From a bacterium (GTDB taxonomy: Bacteria > Planctomycetota > Planctomycetia > Pirellulales > Pirellulaceae): a stretch of 64,000 nucleotides of DNA. The translations under genes were made by a program, and so were the position numbers. Below are positions 54,106-63,400 of this stretch, piece after piece. The stretch lies in contig WGNR01000016.1 in assembly GCA_016124445.1 (NCBI GenBank), positions 62,001-126,000 on the forward strand, in the 5' to 3' direction. The notes below the pieces were generated by a model. The model was not told the DNA's origin. It did not search any database and was given only the letters and a program-made list of their open reading frames with translations. Position 1 is the stretch's first letter. The number at the start of each line of letters is the position of its first letter.

Positions 54106-54310
54106 ATCCGACTTCTCCCTATCTACGAAAGATGATTCTGGTGTCGTGTGCAGCCCGGCGGAAAACAGTTCCTTGCCGCGACACACGTACTATCGAATAG
54201 TGGGATGACACGTTGGGTCATCTTCATTTTCGCCAGAAAAGATTTCTAAATATTTCTCAGGTGAAATGCCGTAACTGCCTGGGAAATATGGGCTTTTGGT
54301 CGATTCGAAA

Positions 54311-54344
54311 TAAAAAACGCGGAAGGACAAATCCCTCGGCGTTT
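54311..54344 (-). terminator. Intrinsic terminator of the oxidoreductase gene
   Basis: On the minus strand AACGCCGAGGGA pairs imperfectly with TCCTTCCGCGTT across a short loop and is followed by a T-rich run (TTTTTTATTT). It lies 35 bp beyond the stop of the Gfo/Idh gene. Confidence 0.65.
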
Positions 54345-54379
54345 GAATGAGTTGAACTGATTCGAGAATCGGGAATGAC

Positions 54380-55834
54380 TTAAACCTTCGAGGCTTCCGG
54401 AACCTCGAAACCTTTGCGGTTGGTGTCTTTCAGCAGGGCATTCGCTTCTTCGGCACGGTCCCCCACGAACTTTTCCGTTTCCGGATCGAACGAAAGCATC
54501 GGACCGACGGTGTACTTCGCGCCGTCTTTGACGCCAACGTCTTTAGCCATGATTTCGTGTAGACGGCCAAAGTGTTCGGCCGCATCGGCATTGTCGCCAA
54601 AACGGCCTGCCTTAGCACTGAACGGAACTTGCTCGCCGAGTCGATACGAGTAGTTCATCACGTGTCCCAGGACGCAGGCATAGTGGGCATCTTGAACGTT
54701 GCCATTGGCCAGGCTGGGGTCATTTGCACGCACGGCCGCGATGAATGCTCCCCAGTTTCCGCCTGGGGTCACATGACCTGGATCGACCGTTATCTTTTCT
54801 CCCTTGTCGCTTCCCTTGGGATAATACATGTCACGAAGGATGCGACCGCCATCTTCAAAGTAGTATTCGTTTTCGACCTTGTACTTGAAGTCATTGTTTT
54901 TGGACTTCACGTTCCGCACGTTGAAGAAGACGTACTGACCGTTGGGATATTCGGCCAACGAGAACATCGTATTGGGCGTTTCTCCTTGATCTTTCCATTG
55001 GAACCGACCGCCAATCGACATCGTGCGGATTGGGTGTGTCTGGTCTTTGTCGAGTGCCCACCGAGCCAGATCCAACATGTGCGTTCCATTGTTGTTCAAA
55101 TCGCCGTTGCCTGTTTTCCAGAACCAGTGCCAGTTGTAAGGATGGTAATTGGCGGTGTACTGGTCGACATCGGCCGGTCCTCGCCACAGGTTCCAATCCA
55201 GATTCTCGGGCGGTTGGGAAACAGGTTTGAACCCAATCCCCACGCGTGGCTTACAACTATAACCATACGAGATCTTGAGCTTGCCCCATTTGCCCGCCTG
55301 AATCGCTTCGCTCAGCCCTGCAAATGTTGGATCGCTACGGCGCTGGGTTCCGTGTTGAATCACGACGCCATATTTCTTCTGCGCTTCGACGGCGACGCGA
55401 CCTTCCACGACATCGTGGCTCATCGGTTTCTCGACGTAGACGTTCTTACCGGCCTGGGCTGCCCAAATGGTAATCAGCGAGTGCCAGTGGTTGGGGGTCG
55501 CTACCGAGATTGCGTCGAGGTTCGGATCGTCCAATGCCTGGCGAACGTCGCGAACTCCTTTGACCTTGAACTTCCCGTCGGTCTTTTCCTGAATCGTCTT
55601 CAGGGTACGAGAGAGCACGCTTTCGTCCGGGTCGATCACGTAGGCGATTTCGACATTGTCTTGGCTGAGCCAGCCGTTGATGTGATCGCGTCCCCGGCCA
55701 TTCAATCCGGCCACGGCGATTCGGACACGATCGTTGGCCCCTTGAACGGCCCCGGATGCAGCAGTCCCGGTCAAAATCAAGCCAGCACCAGCGGCGGTGG
55801 ATTGCAGGAAGGTACGACGATTGAGGGATGGCAT
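54380..55834 (-). CDS. Tat-exported Gfo/Idh/MocA oxidoreductase
   Basis: A 484-residue dehydrogenase typical of planctomycetes. The Tat signal SLNRRTFLQSTAAGAGLILT precedes the NAD-binding fold DRVRIAVAGLNGRGRDHINGW and the conserved EKPMSHDVVEGR (the Glu-Lys-Pro motif), with WHSLITIWAAQAGKNVYVEK before it. The C-terminal domain contains NWHWFWKTGNGDLNNNGTHM and LDLARWALD with the catalytic-type His. It probably oxidises or epimerises a sugar in the periplasm. The ATG at 55834 has GGAGAG ~7 bp upstream. Confidence 0.92.
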   Translation of the reverse strand: MPSLNRRTFLQSTAAGAGLILTGTAASGAVQGANDRVRIAVAGLNGRGRDHINGWLSQDNVEIAYVIDPDESVLSRTLKTIQEKTDGKFKVKGVRDVRQALDDPNLDAISVATPNHWHSLITIWAAQAGKNVYVEKPMSHDVVEGRVAVEAQKKYGVVIQHGTQRRSDPTFAGLSEAIQAGKWGKLKISYGYSCKPRVGIGFKPVSQPPENLDWNLWRGPADVDQYTANYHPYNWHWFWKTGNGDLNNNGTHMLDLARWALDKDQTHPIRTMSIGGRFQWKDQGETPNTMFSLAEYPNGQYVFFNVRNVKSKNNDFKYKVENEYYFEDGGRILRDMYYPKGSDKGEKITVDPGHVTPGGNWGAFIAAVRANDPSLANGNVQDAHYACVLGHVMNYSYRLGEQVPFSAKAGRFGDNADAAEHFGRLHEIMAKDVGVKDGAKYTVGPMLSFDPETEKFVGDRAEEANALLKDTNRKGFEVPEASKV

Positions 55835-55972
55835 GAGAAGCTCTCCGGAGGATAGGAAGTGGAGCACCAAAGGGAGGGAGCACTCTGAAAAGGTAGGTTC
55901 GCGAGTGTGAGTTGCATTGTGACGACTGGGCCGTGGCTCGTCAAACTTTTGCTCTACTCGAGAATCTCGGCT

Positions 55973-56389
55973 CTAAGAGAACATCTGGAACCGGCCGGTC
56001 GCTTCAAAGGCACTTTCAAAGTGGCGAACCTCCGGGCGAGATTGCCCCGGCGGCCAGACGATCGAGATCACATCGAATCTGGCGGCACAATTACCCAGTA
56101 AGTCGTGCCGATCCATGAAGGCCAGGGCGGCCCGGGTCAGGCGTTCCTGCTTATCCCGATCGACGGCCTGATCGGGCGAACCCTTTTCGTCGTCCGATCG
56201 GGTCTTCACTTCGACGAAAACGACCGTCCGCTGCTGGACCGCCACGATATCGATTTCACCCAACCGCGAACGATCTTGCCGAGCCACGATCTTGTAGCCT
56301 TTTTTCTTCAGATAACGGCAAGCATAGTCTTCGCCTCGCTGGCCGAGAGATTTTGGTTTCCACCATGCTCGAAGCCAGGTCAGCATCAT
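55973..56389 (-). CDS. yraN: YraN family (UPF0102) endonuclease-fold protein
   Basis: A 138-residue YraN protein with a restriction-endonuclease-like fold. Key positions are GQRGEDYACRYLKKKGYKIV, RSRLGEIDIVAVQQRTVVFV (the Asp-Ile-Asp metal position) and EVKTRSDDEKG (Glu-x-Lys). Role unknown; homologues are widespread and probably act on DNA. The start codon (ATGATG) overlaps the amidase stop with a GGAG site, so it is translationally coupled to the amidase gene. Confidence 0.9.
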   Translation of the reverse strand: MMLTWLRAWWKPKSLGQRGEDYACRYLKKKGYKIVARQDRSRLGEIDIVAVQQRTVVFVEVKTRSDDEKGSPDQAVDRDKQERLTRAALAFMDRHDLLGNCAARFDVISIVWPPGQSRPEVRHFESAFEATGRFQMFS

Positions 56390-57987
56390 CAGGTCTCCGC
56401 CGAGGATGGCCAGTCGGGAAGCTGCGAAAGGTCCGGGTAATCTTCGAGCGAGCGGTAGTGGGTTTCGAGTGCTTCCATGACCGCAAGAACCTGATCTTCG
56501 CGCCAGTAGCGGCCAGCTACTTGAACGCCGACCGGCAGGCCGGTGCTTTTCGCTTCGATCCTTTTCGCCAACTGCTCGCTGGCATCGACGGGACTGGTGC
56601 GGTTGGTTTCCTCGCCCGGTCGAACCCGCGTCGCGGCAACCGTTCCGCAGGGGACACCTAAAAGGTTGGTGAACAGGCTGTAACTTGCCGCCGGCAATAG
56701 ATCGACGGCACAGCCGCGAAGGGGAGCTGGCGTCGCGTGGATGGGGCACAGCACGACATCGACGTTGGCATGGTCCCAAGTCGCTAAGAGTTCTTCGACC
56801 TGGTTGGCTGCTTCCCAGGTAATTTGCCAGAGCGAATCGGCCGAGCGTGGACCTGAAGCTTGAAACAGAGTTGCCATCTTGTGCTTGCCAAACGGCTTGA
56901 GCGCCAGCATCGCGACCAGCGGCCGCAGCCAGCGAGGCATTTTGGCCAGCCGGACCAGGCGAGCGACTTCCGGATCAAGCTTGCTGCCGGTTAAGAGTCG
57001 CTGGAAGTCCTTGCCGCCGTCGGCGCTGGCGATGGCAAAGTACGACTTCAACATCTCGACCATCCGTGGCGGCTGGAGGGGAACGATAGTTGCTCCCTGG
57101 GCTTTCAGGCCTTCGGTACCTTCACGAATGGCCCGAGCGACCGCCGGGCAAACGGGAAAGAAACCGTCATCGTCGAAGACTCCGATACGCAGTTGCGAAA
57201 GATCGACCGGTTGGTCATTCATTCCTAGCGGAGGATCGTCGGCATGAGTCCAGCCTTGCTCGGCCTGGCTGCGCATCAGTACCTTCAGACCAAGCCGCAA
57301 ATCAGCGACATGCCGTGCCATCGGACCAGGCTGAAACTCAAGCCAGCTTAGCCCTCGCAGGTTCTCACGCGCGCCGGTCCGCATCAATCGCCGCGTGGTC
57401 GGTTTCAGGCCATGGATGCCGCAGAAGTGACTCGGCAGACGAATGCTTCCCCCAAGATCGCTTCCCAGGCCAAGTGCGCTGCCGCCAGCCGCCAAAATTG
57501 CCGCTTCGCCTCCGCTGCTGCCGCCAACACTTCGCGAGAGATTCCACGGATTGTTGGTGGTGCCATAAACCGGATTACGCGTCTCGTGCAGGATCATCAT
57601 CTGCGGAACGTTGGTGATCCCCAGGATGATCCCCCCAGCCGCGCGCAGCCGAGCGACCAGTGGTCCATCTTCCTTGGGAACCACGGGAGGCGTTGTCATG
57701 CCCAGCGTGGCCTTGGCACCTTGGACGCAAAAACATTCCTTGATGCTCAGCGGCACGCCGCGAAGTGGGGCATCGGCCAGATAGCTGGGATCGTCGTCGA
57801 GCTTCTTGGCTGTTTGGGTTGCCTCGTCGAAACGCTGCTCGACCATGGCGTTAGTGTGCGGGTTGACCGCTTCGATCCGGTCGATATGGGCAGCAATCAC
57901 CTCGCTGGCCGAGACGACGCGCGTTTCGACCAGGTGAGCCAGTTGTGCGGCACCATGCTGCCAGAGATGGGGGGATTTTCGTTGCAT
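56389..57987 (-). CDS. Amidase-signature enzyme
   Basis: A 532-residue amidase with the Ser-cis-Ser-Lys triad: Lys83 in VPLSIKECFC, cis-Ser157/158 in GGSSGGEAAI and the nucleophile Ser181 in GLGSDLGGSIRLPSHFCG. The N-terminus LVETRVVSASEVIAAHIDRI and the C-terminal YWREDQVLAVMEALE are typical of the family, related to GatA but longer. The substrate is unknown; no GatB/C genes are near. Upstream of, and coupled to, yraN. Confidence 0.9.
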   Translation of the reverse strand: MQRKSPHLWQHGAAQLAHLVETRVVSASEVIAAHIDRIEAVNPHTNAMVEQRFDEATQTAKKLDDDPSYLADAPLRGVPLSIKECFCVQGAKATLGMTTPPVVPKEDGPLVARLRAAGGIILGITNVPQMMILHETRNPVYGTTNNPWNLSRSVGGSSGGEAAILAAGGSALGLGSDLGGSIRLPSHFCGIHGLKPTTRRLMRTGARENLRGLSWLEFQPGPMARHVADLRLGLKVLMRSQAEQGWTHADDPPLGMNDQPVDLSQLRIGVFDDDGFFPVCPAVARAIREGTEGLKAQGATIVPLQPPRMVEMLKSYFAIASADGGKDFQRLLTGSKLDPEVARLVRLAKMPRWLRPLVAMLALKPFGKHKMATLFQASGPRSADSLWQITWEAANQVEELLATWDHANVDVVLCPIHATPAPLRGCAVDLLPAASYSLFTNLLGVPCGTVAATRVRPGEETNRTSPVDASEQLAKRIEAKSTGLPVGVQVAGRYWREDQVLAVMEALETHYRSLEDYPDLSQLPDWPSSAET

Positions 57988-58075
57988 CCAGTGATTTTAA
58001 CGAGATCTTGGTACGATGTCTGGGAGATTCAAGGATTTCGTTCGATGCGTGAATCCTTTCGAGGAGAATACCCCG

Positions 58076-58666
58076 ATGCAGTTCCAAACTCGACAGATTC
58101 CCGGCAATTCAGGGACCCTGATCAAAATCGTTGATAAGGGAGTAGCTCTCTCGTTTTCCCACGTCGCCAGCCTTTGGCAAAGCGATCCGGAGTTCTGCGA
58201 CCAATTCAACCAAGTTCTGGCTGAAAGCGATTACGCCGCGTTTCGCTGGGAACTGCCAGGGCTGACCAGCAAGGTTGTCACCGCCCCATTTGAATGCGTT
58301 CTGGTTGAAAGTCGGGAATTGCTTCGCCGGCCAGCTAACCCAGCCGCATTCGAAGAGTATTTCCAAAACGCAGCCCAAGACGTTCTCGAGTTTTCAAATA
58401 TCGGCCGCAATGCGAGGCTGATCGTACCGAAGCCGGTTAGCAACCACGACGCCTATCCCCACTTGGCCGCGTTCGTTCGCCGGGCGCCAGAGCAACAGCG
58501 TTTGAATCTGTGGAAGATGATCGGCGACGCGTTGCAAGCTCGACTAAGCAGCAAACCCGTTTGGCTCAGCACGGCAGGCGTTGGCGTGCCGTGGCTGCAT
58601 GTTCGCCTGGATGATCGGCCGAAGTATTATTCGTTTAGTTTGTACCAAAGCGTTGTGAAAAGATGA
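58076..58666 (+). CDS. DUF6940-like protein
   Basis: A 196-residue protein without signal peptide. VAPFECVLVE-type strand (TAPFECVLVESRELLRRPAN) and the C-terminal KPVWLSTAGVGVPWLHVRLD followed by DRPKYYSF recall DUF6940. The start has GAGGAG 9 bp upstream. The stop codon overlaps the start of the next gene by 4 bp, so the two are co-translated. Function unknown. Confidence 0.6.
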   Translation: MQFQTRQIPGNSGTLIKIVDKGVALSFSHVASLWQSDPEFCDQFNQVLAESDYAAFRWELPGLTSKVVTAPFECVLVESRELLRRPANPAAFEEYFQNAAQDVLEFSNIGRNARLIVPKPVSNHDAYPHLAAFVRRAPEQQRLNLWKMIGDALQARLSSKPVWLSTAGVGVPWLHVRLDDRPKYYSFSLYQSVVKR

Positions 58667-59040
58667 TTCGTTTAGAAATCCACTACCGAGACAAGATCGT
58701 CAATATGGGGCTCCCGGAGTGTGGCGTGTTTACCGCGATCGTGAGTGCCGTGAATCGATCGCCACGTATTTCAGACGCCAAAGACTGTGTTTATTTGCAC
58801 CTGGGAGGATTAGATTCCATTTCGAATGAGCAGGTCGATTGGGATACCCTCAATCTCGTTCCTGGGGATGCGGTTCAAATCACCGTGGTTGAAGATGGAG
58901 AAGTGGATCCACCAACAACGCGGAAACCTTTAAACACTAAAGCGTACCGAGAACAGCAGGAACAAGAAGTCCGATCGGCGGCTGCAAAATATGGCTGGAC
59001 AATCATCGAAAACCCGTCGAGCGGCGACGAGGATTCCTAG
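58663..59040 (+). CDS. Unknown 125-residue protein, tandem paralogue 1
   Basis: A soluble protein of unknown family. It is clearly paralogous to the next gene: both share HYRDKIVNMGLP/DYRDRTVNMGIP near residue 8, GGLDSISNEQVDWD/AGLDTISNKHVDWD near residue 50 and WTIIENP at the end. The ATG overlaps the DUF6940-like stop. It is acidic, with a Lys/Glu-rich region at residues 85-110. Confidence 0.65.
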   Translation: MIRLEIHYRDKIVNMGLPECGVFTAIVSAVNRSPRISDAKDCVYLHLGGLDSISNEQVDWDTLNLVPGDAVQITVVEDGEVDPPTTRKPLNTKAYREQQEQEVRSAAAKYGWTIIENPSSGDEDS

Positions 59041-59115
59041 TTCTTCTCAGTTGGCTAACCGGATGTATCATCGGCCGAAGTGTGATTCGTTTCGCGTGGA
59101 TCGAAAGGTGATGGA

Positions 59116-59496
59116 ATGAAGATTCGTCTCAAAGTTGATTATCGAGATAGGACCGTCAATATGGGAATCCCAGGCGGAGGTGTCCTTCACGCGATCGTAA
59201 AGGTCCACAATCGATCCGCATCGGATCCAAGACCCAAAGACTATGTTTCCCTGTCGTTGGCGGGATTAGATACCATTTCGAACAAGCACGTCGATTGGGA
59301 CCGGCTCGACCTCGTTCCAGGCGATACCATTGAAATCACCGTGCACGAGGATGGAGAGATTGACCCGCCCACAGTGAAGCAACCTCAGCCCCCTGAGGAA
59401 TATCAAGACTTCCCGAAACGACGTGTCCGTTCAATGGCGGCGAAACTTGGCTGGACAATCATCGAGAACCCACCGATCGACGGTGGGGATGCATAG
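59116..59496 (+). CDS. Unknown 126-residue protein, tandem paralogue 2
   Basis: The second copy of the tandem pair, about 50% identical to its neighbour by eye along the whole length. Conserved blocks are VNMGIPGGGVLHAIVKVHNR, LVPGDTIEITVHEDGEIDPP and KLGWTIIENPPIDGG. The similarity covers the full length, so this is a recent gene duplication rather than domain sharing. The ATG at 59116 is preceded by AAAGGTG. Confidence 0.65.
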   Translation: MKIRLKVDYRDRTVNMGIPGGGVLHAIVKVHNRSASDPRPKDYVSLSLAGLDTISNKHVDWDRLDLVPGDTIEITVHEDGEIDPPTVKQPQPPEEYQDFPKRRVRSMAAKLGWTIIENPPIDGGDA

Positions 59497-59522
59497 CCAA
59501 TTCAGCGGGCCAGGCGTTGATC

Positions 59523-60146
59523 TCACCCCATCCCGTTCTGAATCCATTTTCCAACCCCAGTCAGGATCATATCCACCGCGATGGTTCCGGTCAGAAGGGC
59601 CATGATTCGGCCGATCGTGTCGATGTACCGCTCTAGGATCGGTTCGTAACGGTCGCGAATTTTGTCGTGCAGCCACTTCAGAAAGATGATCGACACGATG
59701 CAGACGAATACCGAAAAACCGATCGCGCCGGCTGCTTCGGGAATGCTGACCTTCGATCCGGTAACGATCGACGCGCTGATCGTGCCGGGGCCGAGCATGA
59801 AGGGGAGGGCGGTTCCTTCGGCACCTTGCGGGGCATCGCCTCGCAGACCTTTGAGCGCACTGCTGCCGACCATTACCATGCGGATCGATACCAGCAGGAA
59901 AACGACACCGCCGAAGACCAGAAACGATTCGTAACGAACTTTGAATATGTAGGTGAAGAGTCGATCGCCTGCCACGGCGAACGCGAAGTAGATCGCGGCG
60001 CTCATCAGCCCGGCCCGGGTCATCGTTTTGGTAAACGTCTTCAGGTCCAATCCCTGGATCAAATCCAATAGATAGATGCAGAGAAGGAAGGGATTGAGCA
60101 GGACCAACAACAAGATGGTTGAATCAATGAGGGGCTGGCTGAGCAT
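59523..60146 (-). CDS. MarC family membrane protein
   Basis: A 207-residue protein with six predicted membrane helices. It has ILLLVLLNPFLLCIYLLDLI at the N-terminus and ALPFMLGPGTISASIVTGSK near residue 115, the conserved 'GP-x-x-I' signature of MarC. Members are sometimes called NAAT-type amino-acid transporters, but the family's function is unclear. It starts 7 bp after the ehuA stop, so it is probably the last gene of the ehuBCDA operon. Confidence 0.88.
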   Translation of the reverse strand: MLSQPLIDSTILLLVLLNPFLLCIYLLDLIQGLDLKTFTKTMTRAGLMSAAIYFAFAVAGDRLFTYIFKVRYESFLVFGGVVFLLVSIRMVMVGSSALKGLRGDAPQGAEGTALPFMLGPGTISASIVTGSKVSIPEAAGAIGFSVFVCIVSIIFLKWLHDKIRDRYEPILERYIDTIGRIMALLTGTIAVDMILTGVGKWIQNGMG

Positions 60147-60153
60147 CTTGCAT

Positions 60154-60933
60154 TTAAGCTTCTAAGACGGTCTTTAAGAATTCCTGGGTCCGCTGCTCTG
60201 CGGGGGCAGTAAAGATTTCGCTCGGCGGACCTTCTTCTAAGATAACGCCCTGATCGAAAAAGAGTACCCGATCGGCGATCTCGCGGGCAAAGTTCATTTC
60301 GTGCGTGACCAGCAGCATGGTCATGTCAGACTTCTTGGCGAGCTTGCGAAGCACGCTCAGCACTTCGTGCACCAGTTCTGGATCGAGGGCCGAGGTTACC
60401 TCGTCGAACAGCATCACCTCTGGCTGCATGGCCAATGCCCTGGCAATCGCGACGCGTTGCTTCTGCCCGCCGGAAAGCTGGGCCGGGTAGGCATTCGCCT
60501 TGGCATTCATGCCGACCATTTCCAGAAGTTCTGTTGCTCGCTCGTCGGCGACTTGGGGCGAGGTCTGATTGACCAGCTTGGGTGCCAGCGTCAGGTTCTG
60601 GTGAACCGAGAGGTGGGGGAAAAGAAAGAAGTGCTGAAACACCATGCCCAGCTTCGATCGCATGCGATGCAGATGAGCTTCGTCTGCCTTCTTTTCGGTG
60701 CCGTTGGCAGGCATGGTCCAGACCGACTCGCCATCGAGGATGACATCGCCGCCGTTGGGGGCTTCCAGTGTCATCAGGATCCGCAGTAGGGTGCTTTTGC
60801 CTGAACCGCTGGGACCGATGATGGCAATCTTTTCGCCAGACTGAATATCGACATTCAGTCCCCGCAACACCTTGTGGCTGCCGTAGGTCTTTTGCAGATT
60901 GCGAACTTGAAGCTGGGGTGGTTGCTGATTCAT
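60154..60933 (-). CDS. ehuA: Ectoine-type ABC transporter ATPase
   Basis: A 259-residue ATPase of a polar amino-acid/ectoine importer. Walker A is [20 protein letters not shown], the Q-loop lies near [18 protein letters not shown], the signature is [20 protein letters not shown] and Walker B is [20 protein letters not shown], then the H-loop [10 protein letters not shown]. The ATG at 60933 overlaps the ehuD stop (ATGA). It powers uptake by EhuC/EhuD. Confidence 0.9.
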   Translation of the reverse strand: MNQQPPQLQVRNLQKTYGSHKVLRGLNVDIQSGEKIAIIGPSGSGKSTLLRILMTLEAPNGGDVILDGESVWTMPANGTEKKADEAHLHRMRSKLGMVFQHFFLFPHLSVHQNLTLAPKLVNQTSPQVADERATELLEMVGMNAKANAYPAQLSGGQKQRVAIARALAMQPEVMLFDEVTSALDPELVHEVLSVLRKLAKKSDMTMLLVTHEMNFAREIADRVLFFDQGVILEEGPPSEIFTAPAEQRTQEFLKTVLEA

Positions 60934-61589
60934 GTTGTCAAAGCCGTGGTGAGTTTGCGAAGCCACTGGATCCAGATCCCGGTAATCAGGCTAAGCACGA
61001 TGAAGATCACGCCGACAATCGTCAGCGGTTCCAGGTAGCGGTAATGCTCGTTGCCGAAGACCTTCGCCTCGTTGAGGATTCCCATCACGGTGATCGTCGA
61101 AAGGAGCGGAGCTTCTTTCAGCATGGCAATCAGGTAATTGCCCAGGTTCGGCAGAATGGGCGGAATGGCCTGAGGCAGGATCACATAACGATAGGTTTGA
61201 TAGGGCGTCAGGTTCAACGCTTTGGAGGCATTCCATTGCCCGCGTGGGATTGCGGCGAGTCCGGCTCGGTAGACTTCGGCCGTGTAACAACTGTAATGAA
61301 CGCCCAGCACAATGATGCCGGTCATCAACGGCGAAAGAGCCTGGCCGACGTATTCGAGCATTACGAAGTAGACGAAAAAGAGCTGCACCAAAAGGGGCGT
61401 TGAACGAACGAACTCGACGACCGCCCACGCAGGCCAACTGATCCAATGGTTTTTGGATCTTCGCATGACGGCCCACAGCAGCCCCAGCACAACGGCCAGC
61501 GACATGCCTGCACCAACCGCTTCCAACGTGACGACCAGCCCCTTCAAGATGTGCGGCATGACCTGCCAGACAACTTCCCACTTCCACAT
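60930..61589 (-). CDS. ehuD: Ectoine-type ABC transporter permease 2
   Basis: A 219-residue permease of the HisM/polar-amino-acid type. It has five membrane helices and the EAA loop [20 protein letters not shown], after [19 protein letters not shown], which contacts the ATPase. Assigned as EhuD because ehuC lies immediately upstream (3 bp gap) and the two permeases are paralogous. Its stop overlaps the ehuA start. Confidence 0.85.
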   Translation of the reverse strand: MWKWEVVWQVMPHILKGLVVTLEAVGAGMSLAVVLGLLWAVMRRSKNHWISWPAWAVVEFVRSTPLLVQLFFVYFVMLEYVGQALSPLMTGIIVLGVHYSCYTAEVYRAGLAAIPRGQWNASKALNLTPYQTYRYVILPQAIPPILPNLGNYLIAMLKEAPLLSTITVMGILNEAKVFGNEHYRYLEPLTIVGVIFIVLSLITGIWIQWLRKLTTALTT

Positions 61590-61592
61590 AGC

Positions 61593-62267
61593 CTAGCTGC
61601 CTCCCCCGTAATCGCGTCCCATCGAGTAACGGCGTTCAAGCAGTCGAAACAGGCCGGTAATACCCGTCGATAGCAAGAAGTAGATCACCAACAGCAGCCC
61701 AAAGATTTCAAACGAGCGATGCGTATCGGCTTGCAGGAACATGCCTTGCATCGTGAGGTCGGTGACGGTGATCGTTGAGACCAGGGCCGTACCCTTGAGT
61801 AGCTCGATCATCAGGTTGCCGAACGGCGGAATCATGCTGAGAATGGCTTGCGGAAAGATAACGTATCGCATCGTTTGCCAGCGACTTAGGTTGAGTGCTG
61901 CCGCGGCCTGGTATTGCCCTTTGGGTATCGACTGAAGACTCGTGCGAACCACCTCGGCACCGTAGGCACCGACGTTAGCCCCCAGGACCAGAATGCCGGT
62001 CGTGATCGCATCCAAGCGAATGTTGATCAACTCCGGCATGGCGAAGTAGAACCAATAGAGCAGGATCAACGCGCTCGCGCCGCGGAACACGGCGATGTAG
62101 ATCGAACTGAGCCAGCGCAAGATGGGATCGGTCGAACGGCTCCAGATGCCGAAGAGCACCGATAGCATAATCGCCACTACGCTGCCGCCCAGGGCAATCA
62201 GGATCGTGATCCAGAGGCCTCGCAACAGAAACGGCAAGAGGTCGAAGGGAGGCGGAAGGTCACTCAC
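61593..62267 (-). CDS. ehuC: Ectoine-type ABC transporter permease 1
   Basis: A 224-residue HisM-type permease. Five helices, with the EAA loop AAALNLSRWQTMRYVIFPQA preceded by GAYGAEVVRTSLQSIPKGQY. The start is a GTG that overlaps the ehuB TGA (GTGA), so translation is coupled to the binding-protein gene. Forms the channel with EhuD. Confidence 0.87.
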   Translation of the reverse strand: MSDLPPPFDLLPFLLRGLWITILIALGGSVVAIMLSVLFGIWSRSTDPILRWLSSIYIAVFRGASALILLYWFYFAMPELINIRLDAITTGILVLGANVGAYGAEVVRTSLQSIPKGQYQAAAALNLSRWQTMRYVIFPQAILSMIPPFGNLMIELLKGTALVSTITVTDLTMQGMFLQADTHRSFEIFGLLLVIYFLLSTGITGLFRLLERRYSMGRDYGGGS

Positions 62268-63169
62268 GGTTGCTGGGCTAACTCCTTTGCCGTGACGTTG
62301 CCCGGCAGTGTTGATCGATCAAAGCCAAAAGGCTTCACCAGTTTCAGATGCTCTGGCGAATCGATGAATTTGGCCAACTGCTTGTTAAACGCCTCGCGAA
62401 GATCGACGTCTTCCTTGCGAAACCCAAACGCACCGTAGCCGCGAATGGTTTTGCCGTCGATGACTGGATCTTGAAAGTCAGTTGCCTTTTCGATCTCGTC
62501 ACTTTGTTGTTTTTGCAGTAGGTCGTTCGCTGTCAGGTCGGTCACCGCCACGGCGTCGATTCGGCCGCCTTTCAGGCCCAAAAGGGCACTGGGGTAATCG
62601 GCGAAGACGACGATCTGGTCGTTGCGGACGCCAAGGCTCTCGGCATAGCCTTGCTCGACGCTACCTCCCATCACACCGATCTTTGCCGCTGGGTGGTCGT
62701 GGACATCTTCATAGCTGTGCAGATCCAGCGGGTTGTCGGCTTTGACGATGAATGATTCTCCGATGGCGTACGTTGGATTGGAGAATGCGATCTCACGGCT
62801 TCGCTGGGGGGTGATATACATGCCGGCCGCGATGATGTCGAAACGTTTGGCTTTGAGTCCAGGGATCAGCGAGCCGAAGTCGGTGACGATCGGCACAACA
62901 TTCTTCACGCCAAGCTTGCTCAAGATCACTTTAGCGATCGCAGGAGCTTCGCCGGTTACCTGGTCGGTTTTCGTATTCAGGTAGCCATATGGGGCCTCAT
63001 TGGCGAATCCGATCCGGATCGTGGCGGTCCTTTGAATCCGGGCTAAGGTCGTTTCATTGTTGACGTTGGATCGATTTGCCTGCCAAAAGATCACGCCCAG
63101 AGCTGCTAAAAGTATTAGCAATGCTAATATTCCGGTTAAAGAGATCTGAGACTTCTCTTCATCGAACAT
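62264..63169 (-). CDS. ehuB: Ectoine-type ABC transporter substrate-binding protein
   Basis: A 301-residue periplasmic binding protein. An N-terminal hydrophobic segment (residues 11-30) forms a signal anchor, without lipobox. The binding domain shows TIRIGFANEAPYGYLNTKTD, FGSLIPGLKAKRFDIIAAGM, YITPQRSREIAFSNPTYAIG, and KIGVMGGSVEQGYAESLGV. These fit the amino-acid/ectoine (EhuB) subfamily. Assignment to ectoine rests mainly on the divergent ectAB genes; amino-acid binding is the alternative. Confidence 0.83.
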   Translation of the reverse strand: MFDEEKSQISLTGILALLILLAALGVIFWQANRSNVNNETTLARIQRTATIRIGFANEAPYGYLNTKTDQVTGEAPAIAKVILSKLGVKNVVPIVTDFGSLIPGLKAKRFDIIAAGMYITPQRSREIAFSNPTYAIGESFIVKADNPLDLHSYEDVHDHPAAKIGVMGGSVEQGYAESLGVRNDQIVVFADYPSALLGLKGGRIDAVAVTDLTANDLLQKQQSDEIEKATDFQDPVIDGKTIRGYGAFGFRKEDVDLREAFNKQLAKFIDSPEHLKLVKPFGFDRSTLPGNVTAKELAQQP

Positions 63170-63400
63170 TGATAAGTTCGTTTCGTAACAAATTATCAGA
63201 AAACATGTTATGGATTATCCGTGATCTTGTGGAAACCCGTGACTAACCATTGCCCTTCTGCAAGCAATCTGCTAGATTCTAAAGCCAATTAGTTGCTACA
63301 GCAACCATTGCTGCAGCGAAAATTGCGAGTCGCAATTGTCTCAATTCCCCTCATGCGAGCGGGTACGATTCGTAATGAAGTGATCCTTGCTAGGAGGTAG
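63170..63400. promoter_or_regulatory. Divergent ehu/ect control region with palindromes
   Basis: The 231 bp between ehuB and ectA must contain both promoters. A perfect 17 bp palindrome, AATTGCGAGTCGCAATT (63321-63337; 8 bp arms, one central base), lies 64 bp before the ectA ATG. A second inverted repeat, GTTGCTACAGCAAC (63292-63305), lies 16 bp further out. Both are candidate operators for a dimeric regulator, for example a MarR-type EctR-like protein or an osmotic regulator. No regulator gene is visible in the window. Confidence 0.6.
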
